DNA of 64,000 nt from Mytilus galloprovincialis (GCF_965363235.1 NC_134845.1:33156154-33220153); one strand, 5' to 3'. Positions 36,901 through 53,300 are shown, counted from the first letter of the stretch. Notes: generated by a model from the letters alone, not told the origin. Program-made: numbers and translations.

Positions 36901-39900
36901 GGCATCAAGTAAATTTCTTAAAAGGAATATGCTTATAAAATAACAGATTACCAATTTAGATATGACAAAATGTAGTCAAAAAAGGCAATCTCGATACTTC
37001 CAGTTAATTTGTTCTTCTAAAATATCTTACATTGCGTACATGGAAACAGAAAATGTTTAGATGGACAATTAAGATATGATATAATGTCAATGAACAGGAA
37101 GGGATGATCTTGGATGCTAGTGAATACAACCATATTGGTCTTGATGGGACATGATAAAACAAAATGAGGCAATAAATATGTACTTATTACATGAAAATAT
37201 GTAAATAATCTCCTTAACATAACATTCTAACAAACTTACACCAGAGTCTAAATATTTTTTGGACACAAAAAAGATTTGCTGATTCATCAATTTTCAAACA
37301 AAACTCAAAATCTGATACTCTGTTAGTATTCTTTACCAATACCTACCTAAGTTAACTTTATCAATAATCACTGGCTGCTTCTTGTCTTGTCCACCAATAA
37401 CAGTTATTCCAAAACCTTTTGGATTGTGTGACTTCTGCTTTATTTTTATATCCTTTTCAATATAGTTCTGAAAAACAATAGCTTGAAATGATATCATTTT
37501 CCAAATTAACCCCAAAAGTGAACAATAAATGATATTAAAACATCTTGGAGACTAAAAACACTTCCATATTTGGCATACTTGTGTATAATGTTTGTACCAC
37601 CACAAAAACAATCCAGACTTGATCTATCTGGTTCCTTAATCAGATCAACATTCCAGAGAACACAGTTCTATCCAAATCACTATTTTGACATCACGCTTCA
37701 ATTAAATATGTCAGTAACAAAATAATCTGGAATGAGGATCATGATTTTCCAAAGAGTTACTTGGCATTGTTTCAATTAAATCAACAACAGATTGGACAAA
37801 CACAAACATCCAAAAATGTTTAAATATAAGATGGGTGGATATATTTGGTTTAACCTATTTCATACATATAACATACTAATGTTTCGATTCGAGATTTAAA
37901 ATTTAATCCCCTCTCTACAGGATATTTTTCACTACTGTGATATTACAATGTTACCATTGTACGATATATACTAAACACAGTTATCAACTGAACCAACAAC
38001 AATAGTTTAACAAACTCTTTATAGGGAAAATTATGTATTCTCTTGTGGGGATATTTCTAAATTAACTGTTTCACTGAATAATGATTAACCCTGTAAATAG
38101 CTGGTTCTTCGTATGCTTAGCAGTCCACTGAGGTGGCTGTCTGTGGCTACCTGTGGCTGCCTGCAATGATCTAGCTGTATAGAAAGCCTTTAGAGAGTAA
38201 TTTTAAATTTTAGTAATTTTTTTTATTATTGCAAAAATTGTAACTAGATAGGTTTCATCAAATTAAAAATTTGCAAATGAAATCTTGCATAATTAATTGT
38301 ATGGAGGATTTGATGAAATCCAAATAAATGATCTTGTATTTTTGCTCATTGAAATGATCAACATTCTCTATATTAAATTCCTTAAAAGTTTTATTCTACA
38401 TGTATGGTAATGCAATACATTAGTTTCCGTGACTGATCGTGTACTGGTTGGTAGATATCATTGTAAAAGAATAAATTTTAAAGTTTTTAATAAGTGTAGC
38501 TACTGCTCTATTTATCTCTTGATTAATTGCATAATGTGTAATTCTACGCCTCTCGTAAATCTGATGAGGCAGCAGACAATGATGACATAATTGACCTGCA
38601 ACCTTTGTTACGTGTTTATCAGTGTATAAAGCACAATTTATTTATTAGGTGATACATGTAACTATATACGTTTCAATTTCTCATAGGTCAACTTCTGTCA
38701 ATTTATTTACCGTGTTTACAGTTATTTAATACCAAATAATTATAAAACAGACAAATGAAATCATACCTTAGGCCTAGTTGTCTCAGGTATCTTTTTCGGC
38801 GATAACGTAGATCTAGCAGTTTGTGTATCTAAAATTTTAGGATCCTTAACTTTATCTGATTTTGCATCAACACTACTGAATTCAAATGATTTTCTTGGTG
38901 GTTTTTCGTAGACCTTTGATGTCTCATTGTCTTCCTTACTCTCAAAACTTTTCAACATACTACTGAATTTATTGGACAATCTTCTGGCACTTTGATTTGG
39001 TGGTTTTTCAGCGTTATGATTTTCGTCTAATGTTCGACTACTTCTGTTTTCTGTTTTTGATTTATAAGATGTATCCTTCTGTTCTTTGTCTCTATCAGCC
39101 CATGCAGACACTCCTGATCCCGTGAATGCATTGCCCATAGATTTCTACAAGATAATTCATGAAATATAAATACTATTTTTAATTAAACTATACCCTTGGT
39201 CAAATTTTGTTATCAAAGACATCATGATCAAAAGGCTACTTGTATGTAGGACTTTTCCAAGTTTAAAGATATAATGCAGAATTTCAAAAGTTATGTGGCC
39301 TTTTAAAGCTTGCTATGTGGTACGGGTTTTATCATTGTTAAAGGCTGATGGTGACCAATAGTTCCCCATCTTTTCATTTCTACTGAACTGTTTATCTTGA
39401 TTCTTCAAAACCACTGATTTTTGGTTAAAACTTTCAAAAATAGTCATAATAAGGACCATTCTAAAGATATCAATTATAAGAAATTGACCCCCTTTGTAAA
39501 GGGGCTGTAAAGCAAAGGAGGCCTATATTTATATGTATACATTTATTTTTAGATAATTCTGTTTGATTCTAATGTAAATTGCAATCTCCCTTATAGCTGC
39601 ATATTCTGTTTTTTCAGTATTTGCACAGCTGCTGTTTAGAAAAATACTGATTGAATAACAGAATATTATGGAACATCGCATGTTATATCAAATATAGAGA
39701 TTCCAGACATTTATGAAGAGTAATCAAAATTTACTGCTATACATTCCAAGCATTTGGTTTGACAACTTTTAAGTGCATTTTTGTCTGCACTAATGCATAA
39801 TTTATTGCAAACAATAGCATGACGTTGTATAGTTACATATGATTACAACGCCTTCAAATTTTATTATGTACTATAAAAATTTCATGTTAAGAATTGCAAT

Positions 39901-42900
39901 GCATTTTTGTACGTTTTGCACTGTCATGGCATGAATGCAGCCTGGACAAACAAATTTTCCTGACATTGATGTTTCCAAGATTGTATACAAAGATGGTATG
40001 TTATTTGTTTCTTCCAAAGAGTTATGTCAATGATATGTAATGAATTATTTACACAAACAAAATCATTGTACATGCATGGAGGATATAATTTTACTTCATA
40101 TCATACCAACATAATGAACATCTGTGCAAATTCTCTTTGCATATCTAATTTAAACAGGAATTGGAGAACTGATCCTTGGCAGATTTTTTGCAGTTAAACT
40201 TATAAGCAAATGTTGAAAATACTTTTTTTTTGTATTTTAGCTATATATAGACTTACTGATCTGCTTTTGGCAGATAACATTGGAGCTCTTTTAGGTTCAG
40301 ACTCTGTTTGATTTCCTTCTATCCGAGACATAGCATCTGAAATTCCTGAAGCTTTGGAAGGGGTCTTCACATCCCATAATAAGTCTTCATTATCTTCTAT
40401 AGGATAGAAATGTACTGGTAACTGACCAACACTTTTTCTTTTCTCTCTGAAAAATATCAAAATATTGTTCTATATTTTACATACTTGAGTGTAGATCTTA
40501 TTTTTATCAGCTGTATTAGAATGCATAATTTTAGAAAATGCAGCTAGTTAGCAATTTACAGTCAAAGTATTTCTATTTGTTTGTTTTTTTGCTGTATGTT
40601 TGGTTGGTCCCAAAGACTTTTCTGTAAATTCAATAGGGGCATTTTATGCTTTTTTACAGCCAGGCATTTCATTATAGATCATACCTAGATGTGTTAGACA
40701 AATTGACAAATCTTATTCTGAATTTCATTTTCCCTATGATGTCACTCATTATATTTTTCAGTAAGAATCTTTTCAAAATATTTTTTTAGACCTACTTATT
40801 CAATAAAAGATTCATTGCTTGGTTATTTTTTCTCTGATCAATACAAGACACAGGAGACGCTACCCAAAACAAATGTAAACTATTTATGACTGTCTCAATT
40901 GTTTACAAGAGTCACTTTGACATCATTGTCACTACCAAACAATTTACAACAACACAGTAATCATCCTCCATAAATATCTCTGATAGCTACTTCAATCTAA
41001 CCATACTTCATGATAAACCAATCAGACACAGGGACAACCTATTTACTTAACAATTCTCAGGTACGATTATCAAATATTTCAAAATTCTTACAAATCAATT
41101 TCATGTCTGAATTTATCCTTGAGTTACTTTGTTAATGAAGGGAAAGAATTTTCTTTTTACTTCCTCTTGTCTATATGATTTAATCAGTGCAGTGTTTATC
41201 TGACAAACAATGCAACAATTGACTATAAACTTTCAGTGTTGTTGTTATAACAACTGCTGAAATGTGAAAGTCTTACAAGTTTATGACTTTTTTTTTTTTG
41301 TTATGATCACATTTCAGTCATCCTATATGTAAAAGTTTCAAAATCTGTCACAGTTGATCAGAATTGATGAATTGAAAAGTTCATTTTTGAAAAAACATCT
41401 TTAAGCCAAAGTTTCTTAACTAAAAAATTACATTTCCTAGAGTATCTGAATTAGTGGAATTTCCCTAACTGCAAAATCCACAAAAATTAGAATCCCATGT
41501 TCATTAATGAATCCAAAGTTATTGTCCCAGAAAATAAAACAGTCTATATCATTACAATGGTTCTATTCAGTATTTTAAATCAAAACCTTGAAAACCTCAG
41601 ATTTTTTTATCATATCGCTCTTCAACCCGACGACAAATAACAAAAACCTTTTACACAATAATGTCAAAAGTTTACTGTGCTGTCTGTGTCGTCCCTTTGT
41701 TTATTTATAATTATTGAACACAAAACATAATATATTACTTGGTAAATATGTTTAAAAATTATCCAATATTGAATTATCTGTGTTTAAATACAGTAATACC
41801 TTTATAACAATGGACCTATGGTACTGCTAACCAACATATAATATTTGTCCAAATAATAGGTACAATATTACTCTTAGTTAGTCCCCCGATACTTAAATCA
41901 CCAAGGCTGAATTGGTCAGAAACCAGATTTTCGTTATTGTGTCAGTTTTTCATATTATTTGCAAGATTTAAGTTTGCAGATTTTTTTTTAATTAAATCAG
42001 AGTTATTAAGTATACATAAAAAGACTTATAATTAAAAGATACTATATATAACTGTAAAACGGACAATCCTAAACAAGTCAAAAAGATAAAAGTCAACCCC
42101 ACAGTCATACAAGTCAGGTATGGGGTCCGTAATCACAATCTAAGTGCTGACAGGCTGTGATAGAGTAGAATAACTACTTGGACCACTCGACCACCAAGGT
42201 CTCCCTATATAATCTTTAAAAGTAGGGGAAATATTTTTTCTTAATTATCATATACATGTGCCACATGCAACATTCTTAGGTCAATACAATATGTGTACAG
42301 TCTATGTTATTAAACAATCATATCATACAAGCCAAACAAAGTCAATGCTAAGTTCCTTTTGAAATACATAATTTAGATCTGTCCTGATTGAAATAAGTTC
42401 GATAAATTCTTTGAGGTATTGATTTATGTTGTACCATGATATATCATGTGTATTATTACAATCATACATTCCAGGCCATAGGTTAAAGACTATAGATAGA
42501 CTGATATTGAAGTCATGAATTTAGTCACATATCATGCATATTGTTGTCATTGACAAACTCAGTAAGAAGTCGAAGACAACAGGCTCCAATAATGTGTGAC
42601 AATATATTAAGGTAAACTGAACTGTACAAGATTTTATAACATGTTAATTTTGAAAATAAAAAACTATAAGCTGTTAATTTCTGGGCTTTTTGTCGTAAAC
42701 CGTTACTCAGTACTTGGAGTACAACATTTGTACTAGAAACACCAAATACAGCATTTTGATTGGTTGAATTGTGATTCTGAGTAAGTTAATAGTAAGTTAC
42801 CATGGTTACAATTTTTTATACTGCGAGGCCTGTTATTTCATTAAAATTGATGAAAAGGGAATTGAGGCAAGTTAAGGAAACATTAAATGAAATTGTGCTC

Positions 42901-44245
42901 CTAGATTTGGGTTGTGACAGTTTGCTCGAGCTGACTGCAGAAACAGAAAGACATGATTAACTATGTCAAAACAATATTCAATAACTTTGAACACTGTGTG
43001 CTAAATCTTACATGTTTATGAATATTTATAAATCTTGTATTTCTTACAATTCTCAGACATTCATTCATAATTTATAGTTGTAATTTGTGATTTATTATGA
43101 CTATTGAAGATTGATTGGTTTGTATATAACATGCAGAAATTTTTATCAATCATGCCCATATACAAAGTTTGGCTCTGATCTTATTATAACTGCTTTAATT
43201 GCACATCAAAATAAATTAAACAATTACACAGTACTCTATTCTTTTGATTATACTTTGACGCTGCTTATATCAAAATACAATAAAAAAAACTCTGGAATTG
43301 GGTTTAACACAAGCTCTAAAGCTAAAGAAATGTTTTCTTTCTCTCACCTTTCTTTTTTCATTTGATCATATGTCTTTGCTGGCTTTTTCTTTTCTTCTTC
43401 ACTTTTATTTATATCATCTGCTCCTTCAACTCTTTCTATGGTAGCAGCAGAAACTCTCCGTCGTCTGTTTTTCCAACTTGATAAATTCTACAGAATAGAT
43501 TTTAGACATTTATAGGGGTCAAACAACAAAATATACAAAAATATACTGCACACTATTTATGATGATGTAAACAATATTTATGATGATGTAAACAATATTT
43601 ATGATGATGTAAACAATATTTTGGCAAAGTATGAAATAATTCTGTCTTTTATCATGTTTTATGATTTAGTCGGCTTCTCATCTGCCTTAAAATGCCTTAA
43701 GAGGGAATAATTAGGTGATGATAACATTGAGAATGGAATAGGCGAGTATGTCAAAGAGACAACAACTCGACCAGCGCAAAAAGCAGACAAAGGCCACAAA
43801 TGGGTCTTCATCACAGCTAGAAAACCCTGTTGCCTGAGGCAGGCTTCATATTTTAGTAAGACAGCATCTTAACACCGTAAGTTTTAAGTCCAGATGTCTA
43901 GGTCCAGCAGTTGTCCAATTTGCATAGAGAAACAAAGAAAGGTCAAACGTATACCATGTTAACATTGATCATAATTCGACTCCACAATTTACACACAAAA
44001 ATTGTACTATACATTTATAATTTCAAAAACATGAAAAATGAACAATTTTTTTTTAATTTCAAACATCCAGAAATATGTCTTAAATGTTATTTATTTACAC
44101 AGACAATGACATAGTGATGCATATAAAATGTTAGAATCCCCCCACCTAAAAAAAAAAATAAATTCATAGACAATTGACAATGATTGAGTGGACTCACAAC
44201 TTTCAGTAAAAATTTCTGAAATTTTGCAATAAAAATTCAAATAAA

Positions 44246-44321
<76 letters not shown>

Positions 44322-47300
44322 GAAGCACTGAATAAACCTGATTTAAGTCGGCTTAACATGGCAAAATAAATCATGCAAATTTCTTCTACAGCTATTTAGG
44401 GCTTTTGTTTGCCTTGACAAAACCACTTATTTACCGAACACAAACTATACATGGTGACATGTAATGGATTATATAATACAACATTAAAGGAACGTGTTCT
44501 TAAAAGAAGCTTGAAATTAAATACTCTGTCAAAATTTATAACCAACACGAAAACACACATTCATGACATTATAAGTGAAATTGAAAATTTTAAAACTTTA
44601 AATCATTTAAAAAGTGAAAATACAATCATAACCAGTTTATCTAAAAAGATTCTTTTGTGTTCTATTTCAATGCATTGCCAAGTTTATGTTTATCATTAGA
44701 AAACGCTATTTTTTCATCTAGTTTGGAAATTTATGCAAAAGATGAACCATGTGTTTTTATATATGTCATTGGGCCAGTTTACAGCTTAGCAACAGGCCAA
44801 CCAGTCCAACCTTGTAAAACTTATATGGGGTCCATGCATGTGCATGTTATAATTTGTACAATAGCTCATAATCAATATACATTACACCTGATATATTTTC
44901 CTAAATATGTGCGTAAGGGTTTTGGCTTGAAATGATCATTTTGAATGTTGGGTGGCTGTCATATTGACACATGTTTTTAGTATGATTAATCCTTAAAATC
45001 TATTTCTCATCCCATATTATTTAATTACACTTGTAAGCGAATTTGGTATAATTCCAAGGTTTACTGGTACATGGTTGAAAGTAGACCAATGAATCATTTT
45101 ATTTATTCAGCTCTAGATTAATGTTATGCACAGTCAGGGGACTTACTTAAATAAGTGATTTTCTAAATCACTGATTCAAGTAACATTATTTCCATAAAGG
45201 TTGGAAGTTAGAGTTGTCTTTCTTTAATAATCACCTATTTAAGTAGTACAAATTAATCACTAAAAGAAGTGATTTAATTTTATTGTAGCTTTAAATATAG
45301 AATACTAATGATCCAGGGACTAATTATGTTTATAAACTTATCAGAACCAACATCTGTGTTGTCTAGGATGACCAGGTCATTGCAGGTGATGACCTTGTAC
45401 TGAATCTCGGATAATGACATAAAAATCACTTGTTTAAGTATCAGACCTCAATTTCCTTCCCAAAAATAACTTCTTTAAGTATCATTCTTTTAATAACCCC
45501 CACTAATTTCAACACCCCCAAACAGTGAAATTTTTATCGCGAACAGTAGAATTTTATTACATAATCTGAAAGATGAAACCTTGAACTTCACAGGAAAAAT
45601 ACTCCCACTGCTGGGAAAAATCTTTTAAGAAAGTATCAGTTCATTATGTAAAGCCATTATTATAGCATTTTTAACCGGATTTTTGTGTAGGGCGGGCGGC
45701 AACCACAAATGTTGTCCGTGCATTTACTCATGAAGCGTTCAACCAAACCTTTTAAAATTTTAATATGTTGTTACTGACAACAAAATGGAGGTCAAGGTCA
45801 ATAATGACGATTTTGACTTTTACCGTTCAGGAGTTACGGTTCTTGAAAGTTTAAAAAATGTTGTGTCCGTGCATTTACTCATGAACCGTTCAACCAAACC
45901 TTTTAAAATTTTAATATGTTGTTACTGACAACATAACGGAGGTCAAGTTCAATAATGACGATTTTTACTTTTACTGTTCAGGAGTTACGGTTCTTGAAAG
46001 TTTAAAAAATGTCGTGTCCGTGCATTTTCTCATGAACCAGTAAACCAAACCTTTTAAAATTTTAATATGTTGTTACTGACAACAAAATGGAGGTCAAGTT
46101 CAATAATGACGATTTTGACTTTTACCGTTCAGGAGTTACGGTTCTTGAAAGTTTAAAAAATGTTGTGTCCGTGCATTTACTGATGAACCGTTCAACCAAA
46201 CCTTTTAAAATTTCCTATTAGGAGTTTTGGTCCTTGTAATATTGATAAATGCCAGAACACAAATAAATGTTAAAGAATCCGGTTTACTGTCATTTTGACA
46301 GCTCTTATTTCAACTAAAATAGAATTTTCAGCTAAATGATAGCATCAAAGGCATAAACCTTGCTACTTAAAAGAAGCAAAAAGTTCATTTTTTTTTTTAC
46401 TTTACTAATTAAAAGATATTATTTAAACCTATGTGTTTAAAATTTTGAAAAAACTACATAATCCCAATTTGTGACAAAACCTTGAATTTCCTACTCAAAT
46501 AAGTGATTTAAAAATCACTTATTTTAGTAAGTCCCCTGACTGATGCATGTTATCTATCCATCTGACACTTTACAAAGTTTATAAGCATGTATGCTCATAA
46601 AACTAAAATAAAAAGACAACCCCTTACAGCATGTTTCCAATGACAGTACTAAAACAATACATGTCTATCTGTAAAAGTACAACTAATAAATAATACTAAG
46701 TGACTTACAAAATGACTTACATTTGCTTTAAATGATCAATGTACAAGGGTATTCCTATGAATTCATTTACAATGATATATTGAATTTTATTTTTGCTTGT
46801 CAGCTGTATCCTTTCCAGGAGTGGATCCAGTTATTTTTAAAAGGAAACCCCGTTCCCAACCCAGGAAAAACAGGAGGTTCCAACTATATGTCCCCATTCA
46901 CATGCATTGATCGTCGCAAAAAAAGGGGGGTTCCAACACCAGGAACCATTCCCCTGGATCTGCCACTGACTTTTTGTCAAACTAATCATTCTAATAGGTT
47001 GATGTTTGATGATTATGTGATGAAAATTGTCATTTATATTGATACAGTAACACAGTGGCAGGTCCAGAGGGGGGTTACAGGGGTTGGAACCCCTTTTTTT
47101 GACGAACAATGCATGTCCCAAGTCAGGAGCCTCTGCATGGCCTTTGTTAGTCTTGTATGATTTTTAATTTTAGTTTCTTGTGTATAATTCAGAGTTTAGT
47201 GTGACATCCATTATCACTGTACTAGTATACATATTTTTTAAGTGGCCAGCTGAAGGACGCTTACCGAAGCGGGAATTTCTCGCTACATTGAAGACCCATT

Positions 47301-50300
47301 GGTGGCCTTCGGCTGTTGTCTGCTCTATGGTCGGGTTGTTGTCACTTTGACACATTCCCCATTTCCTTTCTCAATTTTATTTGAATGGGAACATACAGTT
47401 GGAACCCCCTTTATCCTGAATTGGGAACCCCTCTTTTTAAAAATGTCTGGATTCCCCCCTGAAACATATGGGTAAAAAAAAAGATAGACAACCACCCTTT
47501 ATTGACTATTGAGTAAAGTCACACAGAATGAGTAACAGTGAGTAAATGGCTTGGACACCTATATAGTGGAGTCAAGAGTTGAAACAAATTATTCTGTAGA
47601 CTGTACCTTTACAGGTTAACCAATTGGCTTAGTCATATACCAACCCCTTTAGTTACAGATTACTAATTCTGCCTGGTAAAACACTTACAGACTGCCAATC
47701 CTCCTCATCTCTTTCTATTGTCTTCCTCACTTGTTTTTCCTCCTTAACCATTGAAATCTGTTCTACAGCTTGTTTGGCTAAATCTTTCGACGGTTTTAAT
47801 TTTATAAATTTTAATGGATCCTCTGATTGGCTAACCCTACGTTGAGTTTTAGTTGTTCTTGTAGGGATATCAACACTATCAGACGATTGCCTTGAATGAT
47901 TCCCATGTGAATCGTCATAACTGTCCACTGATGAAGTCCTTGTGTGAGGATTTGACAAGTCAGGGGTACTTTGATGATATCCATCGTATGAATTTGTTTC
48001 TAAATTTGAGGACAACCTTAATTCTCCACTTCTGTTTAGGGAATTAGTGCTCCCATAGCGGCGCATGTCTGATCCCACAGGCATGTTCAGTTCTTCTGTT
48101 AAACTAGATTCTCGAGAATGACCGTAAGATCCAAAAGAATCATATGAACTATCACGATTGTGTTTTCTATCTACAGAATCACCCTGTCCATCTTTCCCGT
48201 CATGTGAACTATATGCACTAGAATATCCACTACATTCCAAAGAATCATGTTGTGCAGGCTTGTCTGATAAAATATCCTTTCTATGAATATGAACAAGGGC
48301 GGAAAATGCTGACTGATCCAAGTGTGGTCCACTACAAGTGGTCTCAACTATCCGTCCTAGCCAATAGATTGTTATAGCAACCTGAAATATATAAACTCGT
48401 TTCATTAACAATATTTCATATCATAATTCTTAGAAAATCAACTTGAAACACTTCAGTTTCTTGATTTTATCATACAATACAGTGAAAGAATTATTTCCTT
48501 ATCAAAAAGTAAATTTTCTTTCCTGACTACATCATGTACATGGTAACAGTAACTTCTTAAATTAAATCATCAAAAATTCAATATTGACTCATATTTTTCA
48601 CCCGTATTAATTAGTCCAGAAAATTTTGTACAACACTTCTTAATATATCCTTAATTTAGCATGTCTTTTGATGTTTATCTCTATAGACAATGTCTTTTTT
48701 AGATCTTCTTGTCTACAGCCTTTTTATGTGTCTTTTTTATTAATACACTGTGAGCCATTAAGTTACAATGTGCGATATTGTAATGTGTTCAAAGTATGTA
48801 ATATTCTTTCCCTTCCCTGTCAAATAGCTAGCTGCTGCAAAGAGCAATACCAACAGATTTAATTATATGATAACCTTTAGTTGATCCGTTATGGTCCTTT
48901 GTTTGAACTGACAGCAAATGAATTTCATGCTTGCATGACCATAGCTGTAGCATTAAATGGAACCACCCTCATGTGCATGACCATATATGGCAATACAAAA
49001 ACACATCACCAGCTGCTTTTTCTGATGAAACTGATTTGATATTCAGTCATAATGTTTCAATGCAAGATATTATCATACATCAAAATTAAAACTTGTTTTA
49101 CTGTTATAGACCCCTATGTAAGAAGTATCATTCCAGATATCAGACACAAATTTAATTTTTTTTTTTTTCAAAGTAAAGAACTCCCAAGTATGAACTTTTA
49201 TTTCTGATATCAAGTTCAAACAAATATAAAGTTTTGTAGTGAATTATTCATATGTCTGTATCTGGTGAATTAATTTTTTCACTATATGTTGTTAAGTAAA
49301 TTTATAGCATGGGTTAATGAGTCTATCAAGTTTCCATCAATGCCCAACACAATACTATTTACTTTTATTGGGTGTGTAATCTTAGAATATCTTGTTCAAA
49401 ATTGTGCATTATAATTTTACTGAATACAACATTTCTGCATGGATAAAAATTATTACTTTTGATGTTGTTCGACATACAAAAGGTCCCGAACATTGTCTTG
49501 TGAATCAAGTTTTAAATCACTTTTATTATCAAATTTCCCCATATACTGCAAAATTTATGCAGTCAAACCAAAGTATCATTTTTATATAGAAACCACACAG
49601 TACAGTTGACACTTAAGTTTACAAAAGTGGAAAAGATAAACACATAAAATAATGTGGAATAATAATTTTTTTTATATTTTCAAACTGAAAATACTGAATT
49701 AAATTATAATATCATTTTAAATTGCACCTTATTAGTCATATAAACTTAGTATAAATGAAACATTAAAAAACTTGTCTCTCTTTGGCAATGACTGATCGAT
49801 AATGGGTGATCTATGCCAAGTTTGTAACCTTACCCCGGTTTGTTAACATAATAAATCCAACACCTTTCCATTATCAAACCAATTAAAATCAATAGATTAT
49901 GTTAACCTCTTCAAATTTTAAAACTTTTATGAACTTAATTTACACAAATGTTCTTATGACAGTCTGATAATACACCTAGCAATGCATTGTGGGAATTACA
50001 AAGCAAGCTTCTGATCAATCGAAATTCCTTGATAAACTGCTGAATCATGATAACTGTTTAGAAAAAAATGACCAAAATATTTATGTAACTTTTAATACTG
50101 TGTACACAAACTAGGAAAAAGTTTTCTGTTTTTGTTTTCAGTATAATAAACTTGTCAGATACGCGCTGAAACAGGATTTTACAGTCCTAAATGATTTTGA
50201 AGTTGCATGTATGAATAATTCTGGGGAAAAAATAGTGTTTTCATAAAGTTTAATGTTGACAATTACACTGATATTAATACCCTATAATACACTGTTACAA

Positions 50301-53300
50301 CCAAGTTTGATGGTGCCTTTTTCCCATCGGCTACAGAATAAACATTTGTTAAATACATACTTTTCAGTTATTTCTTATTTTGGTTACATTGTTACCCATG
50401 TATATGTCTTTAGCTAAATCCTAACTTGTCATTCTGCATGACCTTTCTAAAGAAAAGGGCTTCAATAGAAAAAAAATTGGCTTAATGTCTGTTTCTCTAT
50501 AATGAACAAGCAATTTTTGTTGTAAAACTAATCAAGTTTGTACTGTGGATGTTGTTTTTTTGCTATCAATATTATTAAGTCACATTAATGACATTTTATT
50601 TGAAGTCTGCAGGATACATAACTAAGAAAATAAGGACTAATTACCTAAGAAACGCAGTAATTTCTATCATTTTTAAGCAAAACTGTGTCTACTGATTTTT
50701 GGTCAAGGTTTAACTGTTTACTAAAAATCATAATCACATTTATATGAGTGCATCTTGTTTTTAATTTTGTCAAATATATTTGTATTCATTTTTTTATCAT
50801 CATGCCTGAACATAATCTCAATTTCTGAATAAATTTATATCTATTCCAGAAAAAAACATACCACTTATAAATTCAAGTAACAAATCAGAATACATGTAAA
50901 CCCTATTAGTTATAAATTTCTTTAAAATCACTAGATACAAAACAATTCACACATTTAACATAGATTTACAGTTATATAAAATGGCAACTCTACCTTTTAA
51001 TGTCAAGGAAACACCTTTTATGTCCCCAAAAATCACCATACTTAAAAAGTTGTTTATTTCACCGATACACAAACCACTGAATTTACAACTACTGGTATGG
51101 TTTGGATTGTAACAAAATAAAATGGTCTGATCTCACACAGAAATAAACATTCGGTAAAATGACATAACGTAAAAATAGCCAAGCGAACTAATGAAATCAA
51201 TTTACATTGAATTTCAATTTCCTTTTACACATTCCGAAATCAATGAACCAGACATGACAGAAAATATGCTGACATATAAGACAGTTACAAGTGCACTTTT
51301 TTTAACAACAGCTGCAAATAAGAATTACCTAACCCATTCAATATATCATAGGCGTGTCACAAATTGATGTAACAGTCTGAAATTTGAATTCCATTCTTAA
51401 AAAAAATATGCTGGCTTAGTTAAGTTTGTTTTGTTATGATTAGATGATGGTTTCAAGAATATTCTACAATTACATGTGAGTTTTTTTGGAACAAAGAGCT
51501 TAAATCCTTTACAAAATTCAAGATTACATAAATAATTCTTTAAAATGATGGCTACAGTTCACATGTCTCCCGCCTTGCATCTAATATTTCCAAGGGGCAT
51601 AACTCTTTTAAAACAAGTTGATCCTCCACCATTTTAGAACTTGTTCGAGATATTGCTGATATTAACCTATAGTATAAGTTCTTAATGGGTTCCTGTTGCT
51701 CAGTCTTTGATTTTCTATGTTGTCTTTAAGTACCATTGTTTGTCTGTTTGTCTGTTTGTAATTCTTAAATTAATTTTTCTGCCATGGTGTTGTCAGTTTA
51801 TTTTCAACTTTTGAATATCCCTCTGGTATCTTTTGTCTGAGGCAGAAATGAAAATGGGACAAACAGAAAGACAAAAAGCCAGATAGACAAGAACAGATTA
51901 TCCATGGTAACATTTAATAACCACATAATAAAAAGATATCTATGATGAATGTATTGATGAGATAAAAGGCAAAAACAGTACAAATTCAAACACAATTAAT
52001 GAACAGTCTTCTACACAACTAATATGTATGAACTGATAACGTGAACCCAAGTAAATAGACAAATATTAGAACAAATTAAATTTTGGAACAAAAGTATATG
52101 ATTTAAAACTTAAGTTTACATAAAACACTTGTCCCCCATTTTTCAAGTACCTAATCTTCAAACTATAACCTTGAGTACTAATATTTGTCTGCATACATAA
52201 AATAGACACTTCTTGTGGTTTTGATGGTGTCAATTGCTAAATGGTCCTTTAAAATTAATTGAAATTCATGTCACAATTTCTTCATTATGTGCTTGACAGA
52301 GCAAATCTACCAATTTTCAATTTCACAAATCTTTTAATTGGACAGCAATAACTGTACCCCTGTTACGAAGGAATGTGAAAATTGCAGCCTTTTAAAATCA
52401 TTCAAGCACAGCTAAACTTCTTGCATAAGATATTAAACCTTTAAAACGATTTATGATATAACTTTTTTTGAATAATTTATGATAAACACCTAATGATTAC
52501 AAATAAATATGAAGTTTTTGGTTTTTCCCAATTTTTTAAAGACACACTATTTCAAGGTTGACAAAGACGTATGTCATACAGATCTCTATGGAATCGAGAC
52601 ATGCTTTATAATACTAATAATATGTTGTGTCTTTTATCAAAATGTACCAATGTAGGACTTCAACACAAAAAAGATGTAGTATGATTGCCAATGACACCCC
52701 CAATGTTACTTTCCACAAGAGAAGAAAGGATGTAGAAGTTAACAACTATAAGTCACTATGCAATCTTTTAAATAAAACTTTTTTGATATGATTGCCAACA
52801 AGACATTTTAACCAGGAAATATTGCAATTAAAAAGTGTCCCAAGATCCTTTCAAAACAGTAAACTACCGGTACTTATCAATTTTGACTGTTACTTTTTAT
52901 TCTACTGAAAAGAACCCAAGTTAAGTACCTGCATGCGTCACCTTACATTGATGAAAGCATATTTAAGAGAATAAAAATGTTCCTAAAATAATAAATTTTG
53001 ACTTACAATGCTTAAATTTGGTGGCCCATATTTATCCTAACTCATAACACTACCGATAATACAACATGTTTTCTTCAAAGGATACCATAGATATGAATAA
53101 GTAAATATATGTAAAAACTTATAATAATGTTAATATAAACATGCAATTTTGCAGTTTTTATATTCTTGAAATTATTAGGACTATATACAAACATGAACAG
53201 AAAGTAAATTTACTCAGAAGTTAATGTGCTTCTTCCTGAAGACTAATGGACAAATAATGTCAAAATTAACATTTCTATAATACAAAAGAAAATACAACCT

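Noticed and set aside
46732..47160. 142-codon plus-strand frame and 94-codon minus-strand frame
   Set aside because: Both run through MITE-like repeats with inverted ends (gagtggatccag/ctggatctgccactg) and have no family resemblance.
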